38,844 nt of DNA from a virus, in IMG/VR virus record IMGVR_UViG_3300028782_000004, positions 1 through 38,844 of that record. The stretch is one strand, 5' to 3'. Positions 13,151-20,415 of this stretch are shown here, piece after piece (position 1 is the first letter of the stretch; each line of letters opens with the position of its first letter). Below the pieces are notes generated by a model. The model made no database searches. It was not told where the DNA came from and saw only the letters and a list, made by a program, of their open reading frames with translations. The translations under genes and the position numbers were made by a program.

Positions 13151-15352
13151 TTATGCACCAGGCGCCTTCGGCGGGGCCAACCGGGCCGCCACCGCGGATT
13201 TCACGATATCGGCCGTGAGTTCCGCCTCCTGGCCCTGGCTCTCGCGCTGGGCGATGCCCTGCTCCTTGGCGGCCTGGAGCTGCATCTGCATCTGCAGTTG
13301 AGCCTGCTCAGCCTGCTGCTGGGCTTTGGCCTGCTCCTGCATGCGCTGGCCCATGGCCTCAGCGGTGGGCACCAGGTCCATCGGCAACTGCATCACGGCC
13401 GCCACTTCGCGCAGCGTCTCCAGGATCGCCTCGTTGCCGAGGATGTTGGCCAGCAGCGGGTTGGTCACCAGCGTCAGGAACTGCAGCCGGCGTTGCTGCA
13501 TCGACTCGCGGATCAGGATCGCGGCCGCGCCGCGGGGCACCACGATCGAGTCGCCCTTGATCGTGCGATCTGGGTTGTAGAGCATCTCGTTGACGAACGT
13601 GTTGCCGATCGTCGGCGCGATCACGTTGGCGTCGATGTTCCCGATGCTGCGGCGCAGACCCTTGGCCGAGTTGTTCATCAGCGTGTGCAGGCCGCTGGCC
13701 GTGTCCGCACTGCCGCCGGAGCGCTCGTTGCCGTAGGCGTAGCGTGGGATGCCGGTGCTGTCGTCGGCCTTCAACTCCCACTTCTCCAGCGCCGCCATGA
13801 GGTTGACGCTGTTGTCGTTGGGTTGGAAGAAGCCCACGCCCGGGTTCACACCCTGGGTCGGGTCGCTCTTGAGCTGGAACATCTTCCACGGGAACAGTTC
13901 CAGCGACTGCTCGCCATCCGCCAGGCGGTCGTTGTGGATCCAGCCCATGGGCCCGGAGGCAATGGCCCAGTTGTTGGCCATGGCGCACACCAGCCCGTTG
14001 CACATCTTCTGCGGCGTGGAGGCCAGCTCCGGGATGCTGCGGCCCCAGAACGCGCCCGGCACGGCGTCGTAACACGCCTTGTGGTACGGACGCTGCTGCA
14101 TCGGGTCGGTGTTCAGCGACGCGTAGAGCACGTAGGAGCCGCACAGCAGGGCGTTGCACTCGTACTCGCGGGTGTCCTCCAGGTCGCCGGTCACGCCCCA
14201 GGACTTGAGCTTCCAGCCCGGCACGGACCCCCAGTAGTTCAGAGCGTCGATCACCCCGGGAGGTGAGAGCCACATATACAGGGTCTCGTGCTCGAGCTGC
14301 TGGCGCTCGGATTCCGTCCACAGCCATCCTTCCAGGTGGCCGTTGGTGTAGTCCATCAGCGCGCTGTCGATCTGGTCGTCGCGGTACCCGGGCAGGCCCT
14401 TGAGGTCCCAGAGTTCACTGCGCTGGAAGCGCACGCGCTCGATGAAGTCCCCGGTCTGCGGGTCCTTGGCGGCCGGGGACGGGAACGCGTCGAAGGGGCT
14501 GACCCGCTCCCAGGTCTGCGCCGCATCGTTGGTGACGTGCGGCGTGAAGCCCTCACCCCAACTCAGGCGCTTGTGCCGGGCGTAGAACGGGCCCTTGAGG
14601 ATGGCGGCCGGGTAGGTCACGAAGTCCTCGATGAACTCGTCCATAGCCGCGTGGTAGCCGCCTTGGGCAAGCCGGTCCGCGATCACCTTCTCCATGCGCT
14701 TGGCCCGGGTCTCGGCGATCTTCACGAACGTGGCCTCGGCCTCGTCGCGTAGTTTCTCGCCCAGCTCCATCACCATGTCGCGGAAGTCGCCCGGCTCCAG
14801 CGGCTCACCACCGCTCTGGACGATCTGCTGCATGATCTGCTGGCCCTGCTTGAGCGCCTTCTTGACCACGGCGTTCTTGACCGCGGCCGGCAGATCAGGC
14901 ATCGGCGTGGCGCCAACGCCCCACGGCTGCTCACCTTCCGGCAGCACGATCTCGCGGATCCAGGCGGAGGCCGCGCGGCACTTCACCTCGGTGAGCGGGT
15001 GCCACACCAGGTTGCCGCCGCCCATGCCCTCCATGATCTGGATTTCCTGGGGGCTGTAGATCTCGCGGCGGGCACGCAGGCAGGCCAGCAGTTTCTGGCC
15101 GATCCGCTCCTTGGCGAGCTTGTTCCGGTTCCAGGCCAGGCGCACGTGGCCGGCGAGGGCCGACTCTGCGGCCGAGCCCTCGATCTCGGTGGTGGACTGC
15201 GGGAGCTTCTCCTTCTCCGCGTCCAGCACCTCCTGGAGGCCCATCCGCTGCACCAGCGGGTTACCACCACCCTCCGGCCGCGGGTCGAAACGCCGGCCGC
15301 CGGTCTGCGGGTCGGTGCTGGAGGTGAGCGTAGGGCGGGCTGCGAGTGCCAT
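13151..15352 (-). CDS. Portal protein, P22 type, 733 aa
   Basis: The size, long C-terminal coiled-coil/Gln-rich barrel (about 660-720, QMQMQLQAAKEQG) and recognisable wing and clip segments (DEFIEDFVTYPAAILKGP, WGRSIPELASTPQKMCNGL) identify a P22-like portal: the dodecameric channel through which terminase loads DNA and to which the tail attaches. Order terminase, HNH, portal, scaffold, coat is canonical. ATG 15352 has no convincing Shine-Dalgarno sequence and no in-frame alternative exists because a stop lies at 15362-15364. The region just upstream contains two terminators, so portal transcription may start locally or by read-through. Confidence 0.92.
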   Translation of the reverse strand: MALAARPTLTSSTDPQTGGRRFDPRPEGGGNPLVQRMGLQEVLDAEKEKLPQSTTEIEGSAAESALAGHVRLAWNRNKLAKERIGQKLLACLRARREIYSPQEIQIMEGMGGGNLVWHPLTEVKCRAASAWIREIVLPEGEQPWGVGATPMPDLPAAVKNAVVKKALKQGQQIMQQIVQSGGEPLEPGDFRDMVMELGEKLRDEAEATFVKIAETRAKRMEKVIADRLAQGGYHAAMDEFIEDFVTYPAAILKGPFYARHKRLSWGEGFTPHVTNDAAQTWERVSPFDAFPSPAAKDPQTGDFIERVRFQRSELWDLKGLPGYRDDQIDSALMDYTNGHLEGWLWTESERQQLEHETLYMWLSPPGVIDALNYWGSVPGWKLKSWGVTGDLEDTREYECNALLCGSYVLYASLNTDPMQQRPYHKACYDAVPGAFWGRSIPELASTPQKMCNGLVCAMANNWAIASGPMGWIHNDRLADGEQSLELFPWKMFQLKSDPTQGVNPGVGFFQPNDNSVNLMAALEKWELKADDSTGIPRYAYGNERSGGSADTASGLHTLMNNSAKGLRRSIGNIDANVIAPTIGNTFVNEMLYNPDRTIKGDSIVVPRGAAAILIRESMQQRRLQFLTLVTNPLLANILGNEAILETLREVAAVMQLPMDLVPTAEAMGQRMQEQAKAQQQAEQAQLQMQMQLQAAKEQGIAQRESQGQEAELTADIVKSAVAARLAPPKAPGA

Positions 15353-15383
15353 GGGACCGGATTATGCACTGGACCCAGAAAGA

Positions 15384-15410
15384 GAAACCCCGGCACGGGG
15401 CCGGGGGTTC
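15384..15410 (-). terminator. Rho-independent terminator-like hairpin upstream of portal
   Basis: On the minus strand a CCCCGGC / GCCGGGG stem with short extra pairs is followed by TTTCTCTTTCT. It is the second terminator between the HNH gene and portal. It lies 32 bases before the portal start codon. Confidence 0.6.
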
Positions 15411-15454
15411 AATCGTCACGAGGACGGCGCCTTGGAGAAAGCGACGCCAGTGTA

Positions 15455-15482
15455 CCAAAGAAAACGGCCCGGAGAGGGCCGT
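15455..15482 (-). terminator. Rho-independent terminator after the HNH gene
   Basis: Minus strand: ACGGCCC-tctcc-GGGCCGT followed by TTTCTTT, a 7-bp stem with T-rich tail. It would end transcripts from the terminase-HNH segment. Confidence 0.75.
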
Positions 15483-15545
15483 AACGTGAGGCAGAGGCGG
15501 AAAGAAGAAAGGACCTGCGCAGTGTGGCTCAGGACTTGGAGGTTG

Positions 15546-16196
15546 TCAACCCAGGGGTGCGTCGATTGCCGGTGGGTGGCCCAGCCGGCGCCGGATGCCA
15601 CAGCCTCTGGAGCAACACTCCTGGCCACCCTTCCGGTACTTGTTGAAGGTGAATGTCGTCCCGCACTGGAGGCACGAGCCTACGGCGGTCTTGTGCCTGA
15701 TACGGCCTTCTTTCTGCTCGCACGAGTGGGAGCAGAACCGTGACCGGTCAGGGAAGTACGTCTGGTACGCCGCAGTGCAGACGGAGCACACCGCAGCCAC
15801 TGGTTCGCGCTTCTCCCATGCCTGGAGGGAGTTCTTGGCGTGCCACTCACGGCCTTCCGGCGATGCATGCCACTCGGCCGCTTTGCCGGAGTTGTCTCTC
15901 AACGCCTGGATGGCCTTCGCCCTGAACTCAGGCTCCGCCATACGCTGCAGTTGGTGTTCTCGGCGGTGCTTGGAGATGGATCGCACTTCCAAGTTGCCCG
16001 GAGCGTTGTTCCTCCAGTCCTCATCCAGGTGGTGCACCTCTGTCCCTTCAGGGATCGGCCCGAAGTTGTCGGTCCAAATGCGACGGTGTAGCAGTCGCTC
16101 CTTGGCATTCGGGCCGTGACGACCGGACTGGAAGTACCGGCCGGTCGTCTGCAACCAAAACTTTTCACCGTTGTAGACTACGAATTCTCTTGGCAT
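15546..16196 (-). CDS. HNH homing endonuclease with C-terminal Zn fingers, 216 aa
   Basis: The HNH core is residues about 36-80: HRRIWTDNFGPIPEGTEVHH (the HH pair), then DEDWRNNAPGNLEVRSISKH (the N and H of the motif). The C-terminal third has two Cys clusters (CSVCTAAYQTYFPDRSRFC...CEQ and CLQCGTTFTFNKYRKGG...CC) that probably bind zinc and DNA. The start is ATG 16196 with AAGGAG seven bases away. Its place beside the terminase gene is typical of free-standing homing endonucleases of phages. It cuts DNA to spread itself or disadvantages related phages; HNH nucleases next to terminases can also assist packaging cleavage. Confidence 0.88.
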   Translation of the reverse strand: MPREFVVYNGEKFWLQTTGRYFQSGRHGPNAKERLLHRRIWTDNFGPIPEGTEVHHLDEDWRNNAPGNLEVRSISKHRREHQLQRMAEPEFRAKAIQALRDNSGKAAEWHASPEGREWHAKNSLQAWEKREPVAAVCSVCTAAYQTYFPDRSRFCSHSCEQKEGRIRHKTAVGSCLQCGTTFTFNKYRKGGQECCSRGCGIRRRLGHPPAIDAPLG

Positions 16197-16230
16197 AGCG
16201 GATCTCCTTAGTCTCGCTATTGTGCCAGAT

Positions 16231-17730
16231 TCAGGACGTTCTCGACCAGATTACCGTCCGACGTTTCGTAGGGATAACCTTGGCTCTGGTTGTGGTAATC
16301 TTAACGAGATCGGGGGCGAAGCTGATCGCTAAGGAGTCGGCGCGGTCCGGCGACTTACCTCCATTCTTCTTCATGTCCTTCTTGCTCTGCAACGAGATCC
16401 TGAACCGGTCGTCGTGGCCGTAGTCCAGACTCGTGAGCTGGTTGCTCAGGTCGTCCTCGTCCGGGATCTGCCCGCTCTCCAGCCACTCCCGCATCTTGCC
16501 CCAGCACTCGCTGCGCTGGTTGCGGTACTGCTTGTCGTCGCTCGCCGGCACGCCCCACTGAATCGGCATCAGGTGCGGTAGGCCCTGCATGCGGCGCAGC
16601 GCCGAGTCCAAGTCCGCTCCGTTGCCGATGGCGTCGTACGCGATGCACGAGATCGGCCCCTCCTTGCGGCACAGCTCGAACACGCGGCCGGCCAGGTCCA
16701 CGCCGTCGAAGCCTTGCAAGGCCACCTGCAGCAGGACCTTGAGGCCTTGCCGGATCGTGATGACCGACGAGTCGTCCCCGAAGCGGGCCGGGTCGATCGC
16801 CATGATCTTCGGGTATGCGCGGTAGGTCTCCGGTTTGAGCCGGCGGCGGCGGGCGTTGAACACCAGCTCGGGCGAGATGAAGTTGCTGTAGCCGGCCCGC
16901 GGGAACATACCCTTGACGTGCACCCGCACGAAGTCCGAGTCCTCCCCCTCCTCGTCGATCCACGCCTGGATCTCCTCCTTGTTCGTGAAGCTCACCTCGC
17001 GGCTGTCTACCCGGGTCACGACGTTGCGGTTGGGCTTCGTGCACCGGTTGAAGAACATCCCGGACGTGCGCGTCGGGTTGCCGTAGCGCAGCCACAGGAT
17101 CTGAGTGCGGGCGTCCGTGAGGGTCCCGCGCATGCCCTCCCAGATCTTGTCGCTGATAGCAGACGCCTCGTCGAAGATCACGATCAGCCGCTTGCCCTGG
17201 TTGTGCAGGCCGTTGAACGACTCGGTGTTCGACTCGCTCCACGGGATTGCATCCACCCGCCACGCCTTCTCCCGCACCTTGTCGTTGGCGATGTAGATGC
17301 TGGTGGCTGTGAAGGTGAACAGGTCCCTGGCGATGAAGAGCTGGTGCCACTTGCTCAACTCCGCCCACGTCTTGGTCCGGAGTTGCGAGTCGGTGTTGGC
17401 GGTCACCACGCCGCGGGTGTCCTTGTGGGTGCTGACCGACCACAGGATAAGCCACGACACCAGCGCCGACTTGCCGACCCCGCGGCCGGCCACCGTGTCC
17501 TCCTCGATCACGCAGCCCTGTGCGGGACTGGCGGCTCCCGCGCGCAGGCGCTCACCGATGCGCTTGAGCTGCGCCTCCTGCCACGGCTGCGGGCCGGCCT
17601 GGTCTTCGAGCGAGGTCCCGAACTCACCCCACGGGAACGCCCACATCACGAAGCCGTAAGGGTCGTTGCAATACCGCTCCAGCCCGTCCATCACGCGGTC
17701 CAGGGCGGTACCTTCAATGGCGGCGTTCAT
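16231..17730 (-). CDS. terL: Terminase large subunit, 499 aa
   Basis: Packaging motor ATPase and nuclease. Walker A AGRGVGKSA (about 81-89), Walker B RLIVIFDEASA (about 181-191), and the nuclease signature IMAIDPARFGDDSS (309-322, D313) with CIAYDAIGNGADLD (362-375, D366) and a C-terminal DRADSLAISF. The start is ATG 17730, with AGGAG five bases upstream; the longer open frame to a TTG at 17850 adds about 40 Pro/Arg residues and is not believed. The C-terminal codons (16231-16310) look less GC-rich, possibly from conversion by the adjacent HNH gene. Works with the small subunit two genes upstream. Confidence 0.95.
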   Translation of the reverse strand: MNAAIEGTALDRVMDGLERYCNDPYGFVMWAFPWGEFGTSLEDQAGPQPWQEAQLKRIGERLRAGAASPAQGCVIEEDTVAGRGVGKSALVSWLILWSVSTHKDTRGVVTANTDSQLRTKTWAELSKWHQLFIARDLFTFTATSIYIANDKVREKAWRVDAIPWSESNTESFNGLHNQGKRLIVIFDEASAISDKIWEGMRGTLTDARTQILWLRYGNPTRTSGMFFNRCTKPNRNVVTRVDSREVSFTNKEEIQAWIDEEGEDSDFVRVHVKGMFPRAGYSNFISPELVFNARRRRLKPETYRAYPKIMAIDPARFGDDSSVITIRQGLKVLLQVALQGFDGVDLAGRVFELCRKEGPISCIAYDAIGNGADLDSALRRMQGLPHLMPIQWGVPASDDKQYRNQRSECWGKMREWLESGQIPDEDDLSNQLTSLDYGHDDRFRISLQSKKDMKKNGGKSPDRADSLAISFAPDLVKITTTRAKVIPTKRRTVIWSRTS

Positions 17731-17772
17731 GGCGTCTCCTGGACGGATCGGGACTCTGCATTGGGGTGGGGG

Positions 17773-17823
17773 AGCCCGTACGGTCGTGATGCCGGCCGGT
17801 AGGCCAGGCAGCCGTACGGGGCT
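17773..17823 (-). promoter_or_regulatory. Large imperfect inverted repeat before terL
   Basis: AGCCCGTACGG (17773-17783) and CCGTACGGGGCT (17812-17823) pair with one bulged base around a GC-rich inner hairpin. It lies in the 109-bp gap before terL. It has no U-tract, so attenuation, mRNA stability or a protein-binding role are all possible. Confidence 0.45.
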
Positions 17824-17839
17824 GGCATTGATGGTCCCT

Positions 17840-18094
17840 TTAGTAGCCAATTCCCTTGCCTTGGTACGAGGCTTCCTCCAGCAGGTCCTCGGCCATGTCC
17901 GCGGTGGTGCCCTCCGGCGGTTCCGCAGCCAACTGCGAGCGCACGCGGCCGGTGGCCAGGCTGACGGCGAGGGTGTTGCCGACGCCGGTGGCCTTGGCTC
18001 GGAAGTCGGCGGCCGGTTGCAGTTCGGCGACGTGGGTGGCGCCGTGCGGGGTGGGAGTGAAGTTCGGGCTGCGCTTGCTGTAGTTGCAGGTCAT
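17840..18094 (-). CDS. Hypothetical protein between terminase subunits, 84 aa
   Basis: Starts MTCNYSKRSPNFTPTPHG at ATG 18094, with a CGGAG site upstream, and ends EEASYQGKGIGY. Hydrophilic and without visible motif. Its position between small and large terminase genes suggests a packaging accessory, but nothing in the sequence proves it. Confidence 0.7.
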   Translation of the reverse strand: MTCNYSKRSPNFTPTPHGATHVAELQPAADFRAKATGVGNTLAVSLATGRVRSQLAAEPPEGTTADMAEDLLEEASYQGKGIGY

Positions 18095-18133
18095 GGCGGT
18101 GTGCTCCGGAGTTGGGGACCGTAGGGGAGAGGG

Positions 18134-18874
18134 TCAGGACCCGTAGTCTACGGCCCTGGGCTCGCGGATGACTGCATCCTCGATAGGCTGCGCTGGGGCA
18201 GTGCCGTGCATCCGCTTCTGGGCCCGGTCGAGCCGATCGGCCAGGGCGCTGGCGAGCGCGTTCACGCCGTCGCCCTCGTCGCCCACCAACTTGAAGTGCT
18301 TGGCCAGCAGGGTGAGGGCCGACATCCGGTCCGACATCCGCAGCTTCTTGACGCTGGTCACGCTGCGCATGCCCTCGGTCAGCGTGCGCTCCACCTTCGT
18401 CTCCACGTCCACCGACGAGATCGCCATGGCCGTGTCGTCGTCGAGCTGGTTGATCGGCACCATTCCACCCTCGTCGTCGAACGCCCGGCGGATGTCCGCG
18501 AAGGCGATTCGACCAATGGCGTGCATCACCTTGCCGGCGGTTATGTCCGCGGCAGCGAGGCGTTCTTGCGTCTTCTTCGCGATTGCGGCCTGGAGGCGCG
18601 GGTCACTGCTGCAGCGGTCGATAGGCAGTACCGTCTTGCGGGCGACTATCTCGGCGGCCTGCAACTCCAGGTTGCCCCGTGCGGAGATGCGCTCGGCGTA
18701 CTCGGCGGTCTCCTCCTCGACGCGCTGGAGCCGCTGCTCGGCATCCGGGTCTCCGGCTGCTGCTGCCCGCTCTGCGGTGGCCCGCTTCCGGATGATATTG
18801 CCGCTTTTGGCAGGCTTTTTCACCGGGGGACGCTTCGGAAGTAGCGATTTGAGGTGGGCAGCAATATCGTCCAT
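18134..18874 (-). CDS. terS: Terminase small subunit, 246 aa
   Basis: The Terminase_2-type core is clear: MHAIGRIAFADIRRAF (about residues 116-131) followed by DDDTAMAISSVDVETK (about 146-161) and a KLRMSDRMSALTLLAKHF segment (about 179-196). A basic/Ala N-terminal region with a helical arm (AERAAAAGDPDAEQRLQR) would provide DNA binding; the subunit recognises the packaging site and recruits TerL. No Shine-Dalgarno precedes ATG 18874; the upstream DNA is AT-rich and palindromic. First gene of the late operon. Confidence 0.9.
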   Translation of the reverse strand: MDDIAAHLKSLLPKRPPVKKPAKSGNIIRKRATAERAAAAGDPDAEQRLQRVEEETAEYAERISARGNLELQAAEIVARKTVLPIDRCSSDPRLQAAIAKKTQERLAAADITAGKVMHAIGRIAFADIRRAFDDEGGMVPINQLDDDTAMAISSVDVETKVERTLTEGMRSVTSVKKLRMSDRMSALTLLAKHFKLVGDEGDGVNALASALADRLDRAQKRMHGTAPAQPIEDAVIREPRAVDYGS

Positions 18875-18881
18875 GGAAATT

Positions 18882-18947
18882 CAGAAAATAATTTCTGCAA
18901 TTTTTAGCAAAGTGACGTTTTCTGGTCCCCGGAATCTCGATTTCCGG
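18882..18947 (-). promoter_or_regulatory. Late-operon control region with palindromes
   Basis: Just upstream of terS are a near-perfect 16-bp palindrome CAGAAAATAATTTCTG (18882-18897) and an inverted repeat CCGGAA-7-TTCCGG (18929-18947), with AT-rich DNA between. Either could be an operator. No good -35/-10 pair is visible, so I mark a control region, not a defined promoter. Confidence 0.45.
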
Positions 18948-18974
18948 ATCGGGACTTGGACAGGCTGTGGGCCT

Positions 18975-19035
18975 AGGAGGGGGTGAGGGGCTTCCTGCCC
19001 AGCGCCCTTCTCCCCCTACCTCCCCACCCCCTCCT
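18975..19035. repeat. G/C-tract inverted repeat
   Basis: AGGAGGGGGTG (18975-18985) and CACCCCCTCCT (19025-19035) are perfect 11-bp inverted arms around a 39-bp loop. The right arm touches the stop of the 19034-19342 gene, so on either strand it could form a strong hairpin; it has no T-tail. It may separate the convergent or adjacent transcription units. Confidence 0.5.
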
Positions 19036-19342
19036 AAATCACAAGCCCCGAGCCCTGAGTCACGACTCCCGTCCTCCCCAACCACGCCTCGTTGTGCTGA
19101 ACCATCACCGCTTGGATCGCTGCCACACACGACGGGATATTCGTGCGCTCCAAATCATCGATCAGGCCGACCCGAAGCATGTGGTCCACAAGCTCTGTGG
19201 CCGCGTGCACGGCTGCCTTGTGCGTGTCTGTGATGTAGCCCGCGGAGGGCCATTGCACGGCCTTGGTGGCCCCGCTGGGGAAGGTGCAGAGCACGCCTCC
19301 GTGCTCGGGGTTCGTGGGGTGGTCCAGTCTTTGCAGGCGCAT
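19034..19342 (-). CDS. Hypothetical protein, 102 aa
   Basis: The frame is taken from ATG 19342 (MRLQRLDHPTNPEHGG); upstream in-frame sequence crosses the repeat array and is unlikely to be coding. Codon third positions are GC-rich, as in the confirmed genes, and the protein has a balanced composition with helical segments (DTHKAAVHAATELVDHMLRV). The start lacks a good Shine-Dalgarno. No family recognised. It may be an early or control gene between the late operon and the accessory cluster. Confidence 0.5.
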   Translation of the reverse strand: MRLQRLDHPTNPEHGGVLCTFPSGATKAVQWPSAGYITDTHKAAVHAATELVDHMLRVGLIDDLERTNIPSCVAAIQAVMVQHNEAWLGRTGVVTQGSGLVI

Positions 19343-19383
19343 TTTGGGGGTGACGATTTTGGTTAACGGTTTGTGGCTTGGGA

Positions 19384-19412
19384 TTGACACAGTATGCAAG
19401 AAGCATACCACA
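19384..19412 (+). promoter_or_regulatory. Promoter/operator candidate
   Basis: A consensus -35 TTGACA (19384-19389) is followed by the palindrome GTATGC-aagaa-GCATAC (19392-19408), which would overlap the spacer and -10 region. The -10 is poor (TACCAC or ACCACA). The arrangement resembles a repressible promoter for the plus-strand cluster; binding protein unknown. Confidence 0.35.
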
Positions 19413-19442
19413 GAGGTATTTCTGGCGTTCGGCTTGGTGGAC

Positions 19443-19493
19443 GGGGTTGCAGGGGTTGCAGGGGTTGCAGGGGGTTGCAGGGGGTTGCAGGGG
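19443..19493 (+). repeat. GGGG(G)TTGCA direct repeat array, G-quadruplex motif
   Basis: Five tandem copies of a 9-10 bp unit GGGG(G)TTGCA (19443-19489) plus a terminal GGGG make six G-runs separated by constant TTGCA loops. Three bases later the first sigma-54-like promoter begins. It meets the formal G-quadruplex pattern and also looks like an iteron array, so it could be an activator or replication-protein binding site. Confidence 0.75.
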
Positions 19494-19510
19494 CTGGCAC
19501 GAGTCATGCA
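19494..19510 (+). promoter_or_regulatory. Sigma-54-like promoter P1
   Basis: CTGGCACGAGTCATGCA has GG (19496-19497) and GC (19508-19509) exactly 10 bases apart and differs from the RpoN consensus YTGGCACGRNNNTTGCW at one position. It lies 36 bases before the first small gene. Confidence 0.6.
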
Positions 19511-19545
19511 TGTGTCTGTGCATTCAACCTGCAAGGAACCGCAAC

Positions 19546-19725
19546 ATGAAAACCTACATCATCCGCGCCCGGTACGGCTACTTCTGCGGATTCAGTGATG
19601 CGGGCGAGCCCCTATTCTGTGAGCATCGTTCCGGTGCCCGTCGCATGGTCAGCGGCCGGGCCGGGTATCTCGCCCGCATGCTCACCTCTGAGGGTTGCGG
19701 TGACTGTCAGTGTGAGCCAAACTAA
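19546..19725 (+). CDS. Small Cys-containing protein, 59 aa
   Basis: Starts MKTYIIRARYGYFCGFSDAG at ATG 19546 with AAGGA eight bases upstream; the in-frame extension runs through the repeat array and is rejected. Four cysteines (CGF, CEH, CGDC) could bind metal. Ends CGDCQCEPN. Its MKTY-x-x-RA start resembles MKTYLFRAGDG of the gene at 20952. Accessory gene of unknown function. Confidence 0.7.
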   Translation: MKTYIIRARYGYFCGFSDAGEPLFCEHRSGARRMVSGRAGYLARMLTSEGCGDCQCEPN

Positions 19726-19742
19726 TTGGCACGGCCTTTGCT
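19726..19742 (+). promoter_or_regulatory. Sigma-54-like promoter P2, perfect consensus
   Basis: TTGGCACGGCCTTTGCT begins on the base after the previous stop codon and matches YTGGCACGRNNNTTGCW at every position, GG 19728-19729 and GC 19740-19741. Predicted start of transcription is near 19753, about 20 bases before the next ATG. Confidence 0.75.
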
Positions 19743-19773
19743 TCTCTACTCTCATTCAACCTAGAGAACTGCA

Positions 19774-19926
19774 ATGAACTACGGCACCATCCTCACCATT
19801 CGCGGCATCCTTGCGACTCAGGGGCTGGCGGCTGCCGTTGCTGAATTCCGCAGTCGCGCCCCGTGCTACGGGCCGGCGGACTTCTGTCTCTTCATCCTTG
19901 GCGCTCGTTCGGTGAAGATTCGTTGA
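19774..19926 (+). CDS. Small hypothetical protein, 50 aa
   Basis: ATG 19774 to TGA 19924-19926: MNYGTILTIRGILATQGLAA ... ending GARSVKIR. It sits precisely between P2 and P3, with a CTAGAGAAC stretch before the ATG. The QGLAAAVAEF helix resembles TDLAAAVRAL in the gene at 20806. Unknown role. Confidence 0.6.
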   Translation: MNYGTILTIRGILATQGLAAAVAEFRSRAPCYGPADFCLFILGARSVKIR

Positions 19927-19943
19927 TTGGCACGATCCCTGCT
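19927..19943 (+). promoter_or_regulatory. Sigma-54-like promoter P3
   Basis: TTGGCACGATCCCTGCT starts immediately after the preceding TGA; GG 19929-19930, GC 19941-19942, spacing 10. One mismatch (C for T in TTGC). The downstream TCTCTACTCTCATTCAACC is shared with P2. Confidence 0.7.
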
Positions 19944-19974
19944 TCTCTACTCTCATTCAACCGGAGTCCGCGCC

Positions 19975-20211
19975 ATGCTCACACAAGCCCATTGCACTTT
20001 CACCACTGAAAACGCTGCACGTGCGGCGCTGACTGGCGTTCGCAAATACCATCGGGTTGCATTGCGGGGTGCGCTTGTGCTTCGTGATCCTGGGTTGTTT
20101 AGCTACTGCGTGCACTATGGAATGGAGGGAACTGGATTCTCCCCGGCCGAACTGGGCGCAGAGTTACGCGCTGCCGCGTTTCGTGCGGGCCTTGAAACCC
20201 ACGTTAAGTAG
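19975..20211 (+). CDS. Small hypothetical protein, 78 aa
   Basis: ATG 19975 preceded by CGGAG. MLTQAHCTFTTENAARAALT with a basic KYHRVALRGALVLRD centre and a C-terminal helix (AELGAELRAAAFRAGLE). Small single-domain phage protein; no family recognised. Its end abuts P4. Confidence 0.75.
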   Translation: MLTQAHCTFTTENAARAALTGVRKYHRVALRGALVLRDPGLFSYCVHYGMEGTGFSPAELGAELRAAAFRAGLETHVK

Positions 20212-20212
20212 G

Positions 20213-20229
20213 TTGGCACGATCCCTGCT
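20213..20229 (+). promoter_or_regulatory. Sigma-54-like promoter P4
   Basis: TTGGCACGATCCCTGCT, one base after the preceding TAG; GG 20215-20216 and GC 20227-20228, spacing 10; identical to P3 through the -12. Confidence 0.7.
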
Positions 20230-20253
20230 TCTCTTCTCTCAGGAGCCCACACC

Positions 20254-20400
20254 ATGAACCACTATTCTCTTATCTCTGCCGCAGCGGCTTGGATTCGTTG
20301 CCTTCGCAATGACCCGACCCGCCGGCACCTGGCACGCAACTACGCCTTCGAAGCGCGTAGGCAGATTGGCGCAATTGAACTGCGTCGCGCTGTGGCCTAA
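20254..20400 (+). CDS. Small basic protein, 48 aa
   Basis: ATG 20254 with CAGGAG upstream; MNHYSLISAAAWIRCLRNDP then an Arg-rich helix ending IELRRAVA. Could bind nucleic acid by composition. Followed at once by the 118-aa gene with no new promoter motif. Confidence 0.6.
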   Translation: MNHYSLISAAAAWIRCLRNDPTRRHLARNYAFEARRQIGAIELRRAVA

Positions 20401-20415
20401 CTCTGAAAGCACACC

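Noticed and set aside
17731-17850. N-terminal extension of the terL frame to a TTG start
   Set aside because: Pro/Arg-rich, no SD, crosses an inverted repeat; ATG 17730 has AGGAG at the right distance.
19378-19545. Upstream extension of the 59-aa gene's frame through the G-rich repeat
   Set aside because: Encodes repeated Gly/Leu/Gln from the GGGGTTGCA array; the ATG at 19546 has an AAGGA site.
20329-20345. TGGCACG inside the 48-aa gene
   Set aside because: No GC at the 10-base spacing, so not a sigma-54-like promoter; coding.
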